Shown here: one piece after another, positions 17,172-25,799 of the stretch
How positions within the stretch are numbered: position 1 is the stretch's first letter
Layout of the letters: the number at the start of each line of letters is the position of its first letter
Assembly: GCA_958452935.1 (NCBI GenBank)
Contig: CAUDVX010000007.1
Location: 1 to 64,000 of the forward strand
DNA: 64,000 nucleotides
Direction of reading: 5' to 3'
Source: an uncultured Collinsella sp.
Lineage (GTDB): Bacteria; Actinomycetota; Coriobacteriia; Coriobacteriales; Coriobacteriaceae
The notes under the pieces: generated by a model
Told to the model about the DNA's origin: nothing
Seen by the model: the letters and a program-made list of their open reading frames with translations, nothing else
Databases searched by the model: none
Program-made: the position numbers and the translations under genes

Positions 17172-19892
17172 CTACTTCTTTTTCTTGGGCATCGAGACTT
17201 TGATGCCCTGGGCCGATTTGGTCACGCGGGAGCACTTGGCACCGGCGTCCTTCTTTTTCTTGGGCTGGGTCTGGGCCACACCCTCGAGTGCACGGGCCTC
17301 GGCCTCGCGGACAGTGCGTTCCTCGCGGCGCTGCGCCATATCGGCGGCAACGCGCTTGGCAAAACGCTCGGCGGTCGATCCCGTCGAACTCACCTTGCCG
17401 CCGCCGCGACCCAGGCGAACGCGCACGCCACGGCCAAAGCCGGTAGCCGCATGACGGCGACGGGGCTTAAGCGAGTCCATCATCGTGGCAAGCTTAAAGA
17501 ACACTGCGCAGGTAAAGACAACGATAACCGCCAAGATGACCATCTGACCCATCGACAGATTGGCGATGGACAGCAGCCCCGGGAACCCGATAACGCCCGT
17601 CAAAATACCGGCGACGGCAAACACGAAAAGCACCACGCGCAAGGGCGTGAGAGGCTGCGAGATACGCCAGATCAGGCTGACACTCGCCGCGCACGACGTG
17701 AGCAGGCACATGGTCGAAAGCGTAAGCTGACTAAAGCCAAATACGCGTGCCACAAAGATATCGAGTGCCGCGGCCAAAATGACCGCAATCGACGCCGGCA
17801 GCGCACGCTTAAGCACGTTGGTCAAGAACGACCCCTTCACGCGGGCGTTGTTGGGCTCCAGGCCCAGCACAAAGCCCGGCGCGCCGATGCAGAAGAAGTT
17901 GATGAGCGTCATCTGAATGGGCTCGAAGGGGTACGGCGGCAGCGCGATGCACAGCGCCGCCAGGCCCATCGAGAACAGCGTCTTAGTCAGAAAGAGCGCG
18001 GCAGAGCGCTGCAGGTTATTGATAGAACGACGGCCCTCGGCCACCACAGCGGGCATCGAGGCGAAATCGTTATCGACGAGCACGATCTCGGCCACATTGC
18101 GCGCGGCATCGGAGCCGGCGGCCATCGCCACGGAGCAGTCGGCCTCCTTGAGCGCCAGCACGTCGTTGACGCCGTCGCCCGTCATGGCCACGGTGTGCCC
18201 GCGGCGTTTGAGCGCCTGTACGAGCTCGCGCTTCTGCTGCGGCGTCACACGTCCAAAGACGTGGTAACGGTCCACCGCCGCATCAATCTTGGACGGCGTA
18301 TCGAGCGTCGTGGCGTCCACGTAGGCATCCGCCCCGGGCACGCCCACCACGCGCGCGATCGAGGACACCGTACGAGGGTCGTCGCCGCTGATCACGTTGA
18401 GGGTCACGCCCTGCTCGTTAAAGTAGCCGATGGTCTCGGCCGCCGAGGTGCGGATCTCGTCACGGATGGTCACAAAGCCCACGGGCTCGGCCTCGCCCAC
18501 CATATCGCCATCGGGCGTAAAGCCGTCCACGCGCGCCACCACGAGCACGCGGCAGGTGTCGGCGAGCTCGGCCACGCGATTCTCGACCTGAGCAAATGCG
18601 CGATCAGAGAGCACAAACTGCGCGGCGCCCATCACATAGGAGCCCTGCGCAAACGACGCGCCGCTCCACTTTTTTGACGACGAGAACGGAATGACCGACA
18701 GCGGCTCGGACACCTCGACCGGACGATCGGCGTAGTAGTTGAGCAGCGCCTGGCAGGTCTCGTTGGCATCTGCCGAGGTCGCACGTGCTACGTTGGCAAG
18801 CGCAAAGTCGAGCACCGTGGTCTCGACGGGGACAGCCGCCTCGTCCGAGTCCGCGCCAAAGCCAACACCCTCAACAGGCAGCGGGTAGGTGCCCTCGACC
18901 TCCATACGGCCCGAGGTGATGGTGCCCGTCTTGTCCAGGCACAAAACGTCGACGCGCGCGAGCGTCTCGATGCAGTAGAGCTGCTGTGCCAGCACCTTGC
19001 GACGCGCCAGGCGCACCGTGGCGATCGCGAGCACCGACGAGGTCAGCAGCACCAGGCCCTGCGGAATCATGCCCAGCAGGGCACCAACCGTGGACAGCAG
19101 CGCCGAAGAAGGCACACGGCCGGCCAGCAGCTCGGAGAAACACCAAGAAAGTGCGCTATCGCCCGGGGTTCCCGCGGCATCCCACAGCTCGCTCACACTC
19201 GAAGCAAAGAGCGCCAGACCAAGCGGAATCATGATAATGCTCGCGAACCGCACGATGGCATTCAACGCGTTCATGATCTCGGAATTGACCTTTTTGACGT
19301 ACTTGGCCTCGTTGTTGATCTTTGCCACGTAGTTATCGGCGCCGACATGGATCACGCGGGCGCGCAGCAGGCCTGAGTCGATAAAGCTGCCGCTCATGAG
19401 CTCGGAGCCGGGCTGCTTTTTGATAAGATCGCTCTCGCCCGTCAGCAGACTCTCGTTGACGAGCGCCTCGCCCGACACCACCACGGCGTCGGCGGGAATC
19501 TGGTCACCGCGCCCCAGGCGAATGATATCGTCGAGCACGATCTGGTCCAGGTCGAGCTCCACCTCGGCGCCATCGCGCACCGCGATGGCCTTCTTAGAGG
19601 TGAGCAGCGTAAGCTTGTCGACCATCCGCTTGGAACGCATGGACTGAATGACGCCAATTGCCGTGTTCAAGAACACCACGAACAGAAACGTCAGGTTCTT
19701 AAACGAACCGGTCAGCAACACCAAAATCGCCAAGACCACGTTGATCAAGTTAAACAGCGTGCAGAGGTTCTCGATGATGAGCTCTTTGACCGACTTGGTC
19801 TTGAGCTCCATGTTGCGGTTGATCTTACCGGCGGCGATGCGCTCCTCGACCTCGGCGGTCGAGAGTCCGCGCTCGATATCCGTTGCTGCCAT
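17172..19892 (-). CDS. P-type (E1-E2) cation-transporting ATPase
   Basis: 906 aa. The phosphorylation motif CLDKTGTITSG has its Asp at residue 320. TGES (LLTGESDLIKKQ), KKWSGASF in the nucleotide domain and TGDGVNDVLALKEAD are all present, with roughly ten membrane helices. Membrane helix 4 reads GMIPQGLVLLTSS, as in CtpE-like/P2-type pumps of actinobacteria. The C-terminus is a long Lys/Arg-rich tail (KKKKDAGAK). Ca2+ or another divalent cation is plausible but not shown. I start at ATG 19892. The open frame continues to 19994, but that extension is the translated tRNA-Arg gene and its terminator. Confidence 0.88.
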   Translation of the reverse strand: MAATDIERGLSTAEVEERIAAGKINRNMELKTKSVKELIIENLCTLFNLINVVLAILVLLTGSFKNLTFLFVVFLNTAIGVIQSMRSKRMVDKLTLLTSKKAIAVRDGAEVELDLDQIVLDDIIRLGRGDQIPADAVVVSGEALVNESLLTGESDLIKKQPGSELMSGSFIDSGLLRARVIHVGADNYVAKINNEAKYVKKVNSEIMNALNAIVRFASIIMIPLGLALFASSVSELWDAAGTPGDSALSWCFSELLAGRVPSSALLSTVGALLGMIPQGLVLLTSSVLAIATVRLARRKVLAQQLYCIETLARVDVLCLDKTGTITSGRMEVEGTYPLPVEGVGFGADSDEAAVPVETTVLDFALANVARATSADANETCQALLNYYADRPVEVSEPLSVIPFSSSKKWSGASFAQGSYVMGAAQFVLSDRAFAQVENRVAELADTCRVLVVARVDGFTPDGDMVGEAEPVGFVTIRDEIRTSAAETIGYFNEQGVTLNVISGDDPRTVSSIARVVGVPGADAYVDATTLDTPSKIDAAVDRYHVFGRVTPQQKRELVQALKRRGHTVAMTGDGVNDVLALKEADCSVAMAAGSDAARNVAEIVLVDNDFASMPAVVAEGRRSINNLQRSAALFLTKTLFSMGLAALCIALPPYPFEPIQMTLINFFCIGAPGFVLGLEPNNARVKGSFLTNVLKRALPASIAVILAAALDIFVARVFGFSQLTLSTMCLLTSCAASVSLIWRISQPLTPLRVVLFVFAVAGILTGVIGFPGLLSIANLSMGQMVILAVIVVFTCAVFFKLATMMDSLKPRRRHAATGFGRGVRVRLGRGGGKVSSTGSTAERFAKRVAADMAQRREERTVREAEARALEGVAQTQPKKKKDAGAKCSRVTKSAQGIKVSMPKKKK

Positions 19893-19925
19893 ACCACGTC
19901 CCATCATGTCGCGTCGGTATAAGAA

Positions 19926-19960
19926 AACCGCCCGGACCATGCGAGGTTCGGACGGTCTTA
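19926..19960 (-). terminator. Terminator of tRNA-Arg
   Basis: On the minus strand ACCGTCCGAACC and GGTCCGGGCGGT form a near-perfect 12-bp stem with a 6-nt loop, followed by TTTTCTT. It lies 8 nt after the tRNA and just upstream of the ATPase start, so the ATPase has no obvious promoter of its own except by readthrough. Confidence 0.8.
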
Positions 19961-19967
19961 CGTTCGA

Positions 19968-20044
19968 TGGTGCCCCATGTTGGATTCGAACCAACGGCCT
20001 TCTGCTCCGGAGGCAGACGCTCTAATCCCCTGAGCTAATAGGGC
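19968..20044 (-). tRNA. tRNA-Arg (anticodon CCG)
   Basis: 77 nt including an encoded CCA (19968-19970). The acceptor stem GCCCTAT pairs with ATGGGGC with one G-T wobble. The anticodon arm is TCTGC-CTCCGGA-GCAGA, giving anticodon CCG for codon CGG. The T-loop TTCGAAT and D-arm GCTCAGGGGATTAGAGC are standard. A promoter and a terminator bracket it. Confidence 0.96.
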
Positions 20045-20055
20045 GAACGCTAGGC

Positions 20056-20085
20056 ATTATACCCAAGTGCGCCGCGGGCTAACAA
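20056..20085 (-). promoter_or_regulatory. Promoter of tRNA-Arg
   Basis: On the minus strand: TTGTTA (20080-20085), an 18-nt spacer and a perfect TATAAT (20056-20061), about 11 nt before the mature tRNA 5' end. Confidence 0.8.
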
Positions 20086-20175
20086 AATAATAGAAAAAGC
20101 TTTGCAATTACGTGGGAGACGCGCCGCGACGGCGCGCTTTAGGCGGCAAAAGCGAGTCAGATAGTATAAACTCTC

Positions 20176-20250
20176 ATGCACATATATAACGGCTCGCGAT
20201 GCGAGCCGTTTTTTCAAGGGCTATCTATCGAGGTGAGAGGCACACCATGA
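20176..20250 (+). CDS. Candidate 24-codon leader peptide of the aro operon
   Basis: An ATG at 20176 opens a 24-codon frame whose TGA (20248-20250) overlaps the aroF ATG (20247) as ATGA. The peptide has Tyr4 and adjacent Phe12-Phe13, and it spans the terminator hairpin at 20188-20214. This is the layout of a translation-coupled attenuator leader. No convincing ribosome-binding site precedes the ATG, so it may be chance. Confidence 0.3.
   Translation: MHIYNGSRCEPFFQGLSIEVRGTP
20188..20214 (+). terminator. Terminator hairpin in the aro operon leader
   Basis: AACGGCTCGC (20188-20197) and GCGAGCCGTT (20201-20210) form a perfect 10-bp stem with loop GAT, followed by TTTT. It is 32 nt before the aroF ATG. 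A possible -10 (TATAAA, 20165-20170) lies just upstream, so initiated transcripts would meet the terminator almost at once. It may be an attenuator, or the end of an unseen upstream transcript. Confidence 0.75.
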
Positions 20251-21272
20251 TTGCGATTTTAAAGCAGAGCGCCAGCGACGAGGCCGTCGGCCACATCGTC
20301 AGCTGGATCGAGAAAAAGGGACTCAAGACCGACGTCTCGCGCGGTGAGAACGAGACCATCATCGGCCTGGTGGGCGACACGACCAAGATCGACCCGTTCC
20401 TGCTCGAGTCCATGGACGTCGTCGAGCGCGTGCAGCGCGTCTCCGAGCCGTTCAAGCGCGCCAACCGCAAGTTCCACCCCGAGGACTCCGTCATCGACTG
20501 CGGCCACGGCGTCAAGATCGGCGGCGACCAGTTCCAGGTCATCGCCGGCCCCTGCTCCGTCGAGGGCGAGAACCTCATCCGCATCGCCCGCCGCGTGAAG
20601 GCCGCCGGCGCCACGATGCTGCGCGGCGGCGCCTACAAGCCCCGCACCTCCCCGTACGCCTACCAGGGCATGGGTCCCGCCGGCCTGGACCTACTGTGCG
20701 AGGCATCCGCCGAGCTCGACATGCCGATCGTCACCGAGATCATGGACCCGCGCGACGTGCAGGTCTTCCTCGACAAGAAGATCGACGTCATGCAGATCGG
20801 CGCTCGCAACGCCCAGAACTTCCCCCTGCTCAAGGAGGTCGGCAAGACGCAGACCCCGATCCTGCTCAAGCGCGGCATGTCCGGCACCGTCGACGAGCTG
20901 CTTATGGCAGCCGAGTACATCATGAGCGAGGGCAACGACAACGTCATCCTGTGCGAGCGCGGCATCCGCACCTTCGAGACCCGCACTCGCAACACCTTCG
21001 ACCTCAACGCCGTGCCGGTGCTGCACCACCTGTCGCACCTGCCCGTCGTCGCCGACCCCAGCCACGCCACCGGTTACACCCGCTACGTTGAGCCCATGGC
21101 GCTCGCCGCGACTGCCTGCGGTGCCAACGGTCTGGAGATCGAGGTCCACGACGACCCGAGCCACGCTTGGTCCGACGGTGCTCAGGCCCTCACCCCCGAC
21201 CAGTTCGACGACACCATGCGCCGCATCCGCGCCATCCGCGAGGTCGTCTGCCAAGAGACCGTTCAGGAGTAG
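20247..21272 (+). CDS. aroF: 3-deoxy-7-phosphoheptulonate (DAHP) synthase, class I beta
   Basis: 341 aa. It condenses phosphoenolpyruvate and erythrose 4-phosphate, the first step of the shikimate pathway. Residues 1-75 form the ferredoxin-like regulatory domain typical of the Thermotoga-type enzyme, which is feedback-inhibited by Tyr/Phe. The barrel carries GPCSVE (101-106), RGGAYKPRTSPY (126-137) and the C-terminal DPSHATG metal and substrate block. I start at ATG 20247 (AGGTGAGAGG 6 nt upstream). A longer frame from 20199 begins inside the leader hairpin and is rejected. First gene of the aro operon. Confidence 0.96.
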   Translation: MIAILKQSASDEAVGHIVSWIEKKGLKTDVSRGENETIIGLVGDTTKIDPFLLESMDVVERVQRVSEPFKRANRKFHPEDSVIDCGHGVKIGGDQFQVIAGPCSVEGENLIRIARRVKAAGATMLRGGAYKPRTSPYAYQGMGPAGLDLLCEASAELDMPIVTEIMDPRDVQVFLDKKIDVMQIGARNAQNFPLLKEVGKTQTPILLKRGMSGTVDELLMAAEYIMSEGNDNVILCERGIRTFETRTRNTFDLNAVPVLHHLSHLPVVADPSHATGYTRYVEPMALAATACGANGLEIEVHDDPSHAWSDGAQALTPDQFDDTMRRIRAIREVVCQETVQE

Positions 21273-21275
21273 CCC

Positions 21276-22190
21276 ATGGGTACGGTGAGAAACGCACGCG
21301 TTAACCAGGGTGGACCCAAGTGCGCCGGCATCGTGGGCCTGGGCCTCATCGGCGGCAGCTTTGCCCGCGGCTATGCGCAGGCGGGCGTCCGCGTGCTGGC
21401 CTGGGACCCCGATGACGACGTCATGACGGCCGCCAGCATGGGCACCGTTGCCGGCGAGCTCAACGACGAGACGCTCGGCGAGTGCGACATCATCGTCCTG
21501 GCATGCTACCCCGAGGCCTGCATCGAGTGGCTCGAGGCGCACGCCCAGGCACTCGCCGACGCCACCGACACCGAGGCCATCATGGGCCCCGTGGTGATCG
21601 ACACCGTGGGCGTCAAGGGTATCGTGTGCGAGCGCGCCTTTGAGCTTGCCCGCGAGCACGGTTTTTACTTTGTAGGCGCACATCCCATGGCGGGCACGCA
21701 GTTCTCGGGCTACGCGCATTCCCGCGCCGACCTGTTCCAAGGCGCACCGCTCGTGCTCGTACCGCCCGCAGTGGACGACGCACTTAAGCTGGAGCTTTTG
21801 GGCCAGGTGCGCGAGATGGTACGCCCCTTAGGCTTTGGCAAGTTCAGCGTAACGAGCGCCGCCGAGCACGACCGCGTCATCGCCTTTACGAGCCAGCTCG
21901 CGCACGTCGTCTCCAACGCCTATGTTAAGAGCCCGACCGCTCAGGTCCACCACGGCTTTTCGGCGGGCAGCTACCGCGACCTCACCCGCGTAGCACACCT
22001 CAATCCGCAGATGTGGTCCGAGCTCATGATCGACGACGCCGATGCACTCGCCTTCGAGATTGACCATCTGATCGAATCGCTCGGCGCCTACAGTCGCGCC
22101 CTTAAGGACCGCGACCAGCGCTATCTGGAGAATCTCCTTGCCGAGGGCGACCGCATCAAGCGCGCGCTCGACGACGAGGCCTCCCACTAG
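21276..22190 (+). CDS. tyrA: Prephenate dehydrogenase
   Basis: 304 aa. It oxidatively decarboxylates prephenate to 4-hydroxyphenylpyruvate on the way to tyrosine. The Rossmann motif GLGLIGGS is at residues 21-28, VVIDTVGVKG and FVGAHPMAGTQFSGYAHS (catalytic His region) follow, and the helical dimer domain includes ITSQ-like FTSQLAHVVSNA. No ACT domain is present. It starts 3 bp after aroF, so the two are coupled. Confidence 0.94.
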   Translation: MGTVRNARVNQGGPKCAGIVGLGLIGGSFARGYAQAGVRVLAWDPDDDVMTAASMGTVAGELNDETLGECDIIVLACYPEACIEWLEAHAQALADATDTEAIMGPVVIDTVGVKGIVCERAFELAREHGFYFVGAHPMAGTQFSGYAHSRADLFQGAPLVLVPPAVDDALKLELLGQVREMVRPLGFGKFSVTSAAEHDRVIAFTSQLAHVVSNAYVKSPTAQVHHGFSAGSYRDLTRVAHLNPQMWSELMIDDADALAFEIDHLIESLGAYSRALKDRDQRYLENLLAEGDRIKRALDDEASH

Positions 22191-22226
22191 ACCACCCATC
22201 ACGCCAGGTCGAAAGGACCGAAGCTT

Positions 22227-23333
22227 ATGGCGATTACCATCGATATCGACACCGCACGCCCCTACCAGGTGCATGTGGGCACGTTTTTACTGGAGCAGGC
22301 GGGCCCACTCGTCCGCGCCACCGCTGGCGGATCTCGCGCCGTCATCGTGACGGACACCAACGTAGGTCCCCTCTACCAGATGCCCGTTAAGCAGAGCCTG
22401 GAGGCCGCAGGTTACGAGGTGAGCATCTGCACCTTCGAGGCCGGCGAGGCCCATAAGCGTGCCGAGACCTATGTTGCCATTTTGGAGTTTGTGGCCGAGC
22501 ACGAGCTTTCGCGCTCCGACGTGATCGTGGCACTCGGCGGCGGCGTCGTAGGAGACGTGGCGGGCTTTGTGGCCGCCACCTACATGCGCGGCTGCAAGTT
22601 TGTGCAGATTCCCACAAGCCTGCTCGCCATGGTGGATTCGTCTGTCGGCGGGAAGACGGCCATCGACCTGGCAGCCGGCAAGAACCTGGCCGGCGCCTTT
22701 TGGCAGCCGAGCGTGGTCATCGCCGACGTGGGGTGCCTGGCCACCCTCACGCCCGAGCAGTTCGCCGACGGCTGCGGCGAGGTCGTCAAGCACGCCGTGA
22801 TCGCCGACCCGGAGCTTTTCGCCGAGCTGGAGAAGACCCCGCTCACGCTTGAGCTGCTGAACCGCGACGTGGCCCGTGTGGCGCTCATCATCGCCCGCAA
22901 TATCGACATTAAGCGCGCCGTGGTCGTTGCCGACGAGCGCGAAACCAATCAGCGCAAGCTTCTCAACTTTGGCCACAGCGCCGGGCACGCCGTCGAAGCC
23001 TGCGAGCACTTTGAGCTCGGCCACGGCAACTGCGTGTCCATCGGCATGGGCATCATCACGCGTGCCGCAGCCCTGCATGGCGTTTGCGATGCCGAGCTGC
23101 CCGATCGTATTGAGGAGCTCTGCGCCCGCCACGGCCTCAAGACCCGCTGTGACCTAGATGCCGATGCCGTCTTTGCCGAGGCGCTCCACGACAAAAAGCG
23201 CGCGGGCGACACCATCGACCTGGTAATTCCGCACGACATTGGCCGTTGCAGCATCGACCGCACGCCGCTTTCCACCTTCCACGATTTGATTGCCGAGGGC
23301 CTCGGCCAGAAGGGAGACGTTTCCGCATGTTAG
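22227..23333 (+). CDS. aroB: 3-dehydroquinate synthase
   Basis: 368 aa. It converts DAHP to 3-dehydroquinate with NAD+ and a divalent metal. GGGVVGDVAGFVAATYMRG (104-122) binds NAD; PTSLLAMVDSSVGGKTAID, the metal ligands in GEVVKHAVI and LNFGHSAGHAVE, and HGNCVSIGM are present. It follows tyrA by 36 bp with GAAAGGACC upstream of the ATG. It overlaps aroA by 7 nt. Confidence 0.96.
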   Translation: MAITIDIDTARPYQVHVGTFLLEQAGPLVRATAGGSRAVIVTDTNVGPLYQMPVKQSLEAAGYEVSICTFEAGEAHKRAETYVAILEFVAEHELSRSDVIVALGGGVVGDVAGFVAATYMRGCKFVQIPTSLLAMVDSSVGGKTAIDLAAGKNLAGAFWQPSVVIADVGCLATLTPEQFADGCGEVVKHAVIADPELFAELEKTPLTLELLNRDVARVALIIARNIDIKRAVVVADERETNQRKLLNFGHSAGHAVEACEHFELGHGNCVSIGMGIITRAAALHGVCDAELPDRIEELCARHGLKTRCDLDADAVFAEALHDKKRAGDTIDLVIPHDIGRCSIDRTPLSTFHDLIAEGLGQKGDVSAC

Positions 23334-24646
23334 CCCGCATCACCCCGTCCCCGCTCAAGGGCACCGTTCCCGCCATCGCATCCAAATCGATGGCGCATCG
23401 CCTCATCATCTGCGCCGCGCTTGCCAACGGCGAGACGCACGTGACCTGCAACACCACCTGCGCCGATATCGAGGCCACGGTGCGCTGTCTCACGGCGCTC
23501 GGCGCCCGCATCGAGACCGTCGAGGACGGCTTCCAGGTCCACCCCACCATGAAGAGCATTGAATTTGGCCTACTCAAGGCCCTTGCCGGCGGCACGCTCG
23601 ACTGCGGCGAGAGTGGCTCCACGCTGCGCTTCATGTTACCCGTTGCCTGCGCGCTGGGCGCGGAGGCAACCTTTGTGGGACAGGGCCGTCTAGGCGCACG
23701 CCCGCTCTCCCCGCTTTCGGACGAGATCATCGCCGCCGGTTGCGACCTGCAGGGCCTGGGCGGTTTTCCGCTCAAGACGAGCGGCCGCATGCGCCCGGGC
23801 ACCTTTGTGCTTCCGGGCAACGTGAGCTCGCAGTATATCTCCGGCCTGCTGCTGGCAGCCCCGCTGCTGGCCCAGCCCTCCTGCGTCCAGGTGACCGGCC
23901 TCATCGAGAGCCGCCCCTACATCAACCTGACGATCCAGGCCATGAAGGCCTTTGGTGTCGAGGTCAACGTCGAGCGTATTCCGGCCAAGGACGGCCAGCC
24001 CGAGGTCACGAACTTCCGCGTGAACAGCGGCTCGTACCGCACGCCCGGCAGCGTAGCCGTCGAGGGCGACTGGTCCAACGCCGCCTTTTGGCTATGCGCC
24101 GGCGCCATCGGCACCGACCCCATCACTGTCGAGGGCGTGTCGCTGAGCTCCGCGCAGGGCGACCGCAACGTGCTCGCCGCGCTTTCGCGCTTTGGCGCCC
24201 GCATCGTGCGCTCCACGAACGCCGCCACCGTCCAGTCCGACAAGCTCGCCGGCTTTGAGATGAGCGCCCACGACATTCCGGACCTGGTGCCCGTCATCTC
24301 GGCCGTGGCATCGCTGGCTCAGGGCCGCACGTTCATCCGTGACTGCGCGCGCCTGCGCATCAAGGAATCTGACCGTCTGGCCACCACCACCCGTGAGCTC
24401 ACTGCGCTTGGCGCGCAGGTGCGCATCGCCGGTGACGACCTCATCATCAAGGGCGTCGATGCCTTTACCGGCGGCGAGGTCGATTCGCACAACGACCACC
24501 GCATCACCATGATGGCCGCCATCGCCGCGAGTCGCGCCACCGGCGAGGTCGTGATCCACGGCGCCGAGGCCGTCAACAAGTCCTATCCCGATTTCTTCGA
24601 CCACTACCGCCTGCTGGGCGGCAAGGTCACTCTCGAGGAGGAATAG
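23327..24646 (+). CDS. aroA: 5-enolpyruvylshikimate-3-phosphate synthase
   Basis: 439 aa. It transfers the enolpyruvyl group to shikimate 3-phosphate. Visible blocks are SKSMAHR (phosphate binding, about 19-25), DCGESGSTLRFMLP, QGRLGARPL, SSQYISGLLLAAPL and RLRIKESDRL. The second and third are the sites that define glyphosate sensitivity class, and they look like the variant (class II-like) spelling, although class assignment needs alignment. The ATG at 23327 overlaps the aroB stop and fits the family N-terminus. An upstream in-frame ATG at 23246 lies deep in aroB. Confidence 0.95.
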   Translation: MLARITPSPLKGTVPAIASKSMAHRLIICAALANGETHVTCNTTCADIEATVRCLTALGARIETVEDGFQVHPTMKSIEFGLLKALAGGTLDCGESGSTLRFMLPVACALGAEATFVGQGRLGARPLSPLSDEIIAAGCDLQGLGGFPLKTSGRMRPGTFVLPGNVSSQYISGLLLAAPLLAQPSCVQVTGLIESRPYINLTIQAMKAFGVEVNVERIPAKDGQPEVTNFRVNSGSYRTPGSVAVEGDWSNAAFWLCAGAIGTDPITVEGVSLSSAQGDRNVLAALSRFGARIVRSTNAATVQSDKLAGFEMSAHDIPDLVPVISAVASLAQGRTFIRDCARLRIKESDRLATTTRELTALGAQVRIAGDDLIIKGVDAFTGGEVDSHNDHRITMMAAIAASRATGEVVIHGAEAVNKSYPDFFDHYRLLGGKVTLEEE

Positions 24647-24647
24647 C

Positions 24648-25745
24648 ATGTCCTCGACCTTTGGCAATGTCTTGCACGTAAGCATCTTCGGCCAGTCGCA
24701 CTCCCCCGCCATCGGCTGCTCACTCGATGGCATTCCCGCCGGTATCGCCATTGACCAGGATCAACTGCAGGCCTTTTTGGACCGTCGCGCCCCCGGTCGC
24801 GACGAGACCGCGACCAAGCGCCGCGAGGCCGACGCCGCGCATATCATCGCCGGCATAGTTGATGGACATACCACGGGCGCGCCTATCGCCGCGATCATCG
24901 AGAACACCAACACGCGCTCCAAGGACTACTCCGAGCTGCGCCGTAAGCCCCGCCCGGGCCATGCGGATTTCCCGGCACGCGTGAAGTACCACAACATGCA
25001 CGATGTCGCCGGTGGCGGGCACTTCTCCGGCCGCCTGACGGCACCCTTATGCATTGCGGGCGGCATTGCGCTGCAGGCGCTCGAGGCCCGCGGCATCAAG
25101 GTGATGGCGCATGTGGCGCAGATTGGTGGCATCTCCGATCTTCCCATGGACGACATGGTCTATCGCGAGGCCGACCGCAAGGCGATCCTTTCGAACGACT
25201 TGCCGTGCATTGACGCCGCAGCTGCCGGTCGCATGCGCGAGGAGATCTTTGCCGCGCGCAACGAGCTCGACAGCATCGGCGGCATCGTGGAGTGCGGTAT
25301 CTACGGCCTGCCCGCGGGCATCGGCGACCCCATGTTCGACGGCATCGAGAACCGCATCGCACAGATCGCGTTTGGGATTCCCGCCGTGAAGGGCGTGGAG
25401 TTTGGCATGGGCTTTGCCCTCGCCGCCATGCGCGGCAGCGAGAACAACGATCCGTATCGCATCGACACCGAGACCGGCCAGATCGAGGTCGAGTCCAACA
25501 ACGCCGGCGGCATCCTGGGCGGCATTTCAACCGGCGCGCCCGTCATGTGGCGCATGGCCGTAAAGCCCACGCCCTCCATTGGCCGCGAGCAGCAGACGGT
25601 GGACATGGACGCTATGGAAAATGCCGAGCTCTCGGTCCACGGCCGCCACGATCCCTGCATCGTCCCGCGCGCCGTCCCCGTAGCCGAAGCAGCCGCGGCG
25701 CTGGCCATCTGGGACGCCCTCCTAGAAGACGCCGCCCAACGCTAA
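24648..25745 (+). CDS. aroC: Chorismate synthase
   Basis: 365 aa. The flavin-dependent last step of the common pathway. FGQSHSPAIGCSLDGIPAG (N-terminal signature), RRAPGRDETATKRREAD, RKPRPGHADFPARVKYHNMHDVAGGGHFSGRLTA and NNAGGILGGISTGAPV are all present. It starts 1 nt after aroA with GGAGG just upstream. Confidence 0.97.
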   Translation: MSSTFGNVLHVSIFGQSHSPAIGCSLDGIPAGIAIDQDQLQAFLDRRAPGRDETATKRREADAAHIIAGIVDGHTTGAPIAAIIENTNTRSKDYSELRRKPRPGHADFPARVKYHNMHDVAGGGHFSGRLTAPLCIAGGIALQALEARGIKVMAHVAQIGGISDLPMDDMVYREADRKAILSNDLPCIDAAAAGRMREEIFAARNELDSIGGIVECGIYGLPAGIGDPMFDGIENRIAQIAFGIPAVKGVEFGMGFALAAMRGSENNDPYRIDTETGQIEVESNNAGGILGGISTGAPVMWRMAVKPTPSIGREQQTVDMDAMENAELSVHGRHDPCIVPRAVPVAEAAAALAIWDALLEDAAQR

Positions 25746-25799
25746 AAATCTCCGGGAGCCAACCTCGGCCCCCACACCCACCCAGTGAAAGGGGTCCCT

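Noticed and set aside
17043..18677. 544-codon plus-strand ORF
   Set aside because: Antisense to the P-type ATPase; Arg/His-rich shadow.
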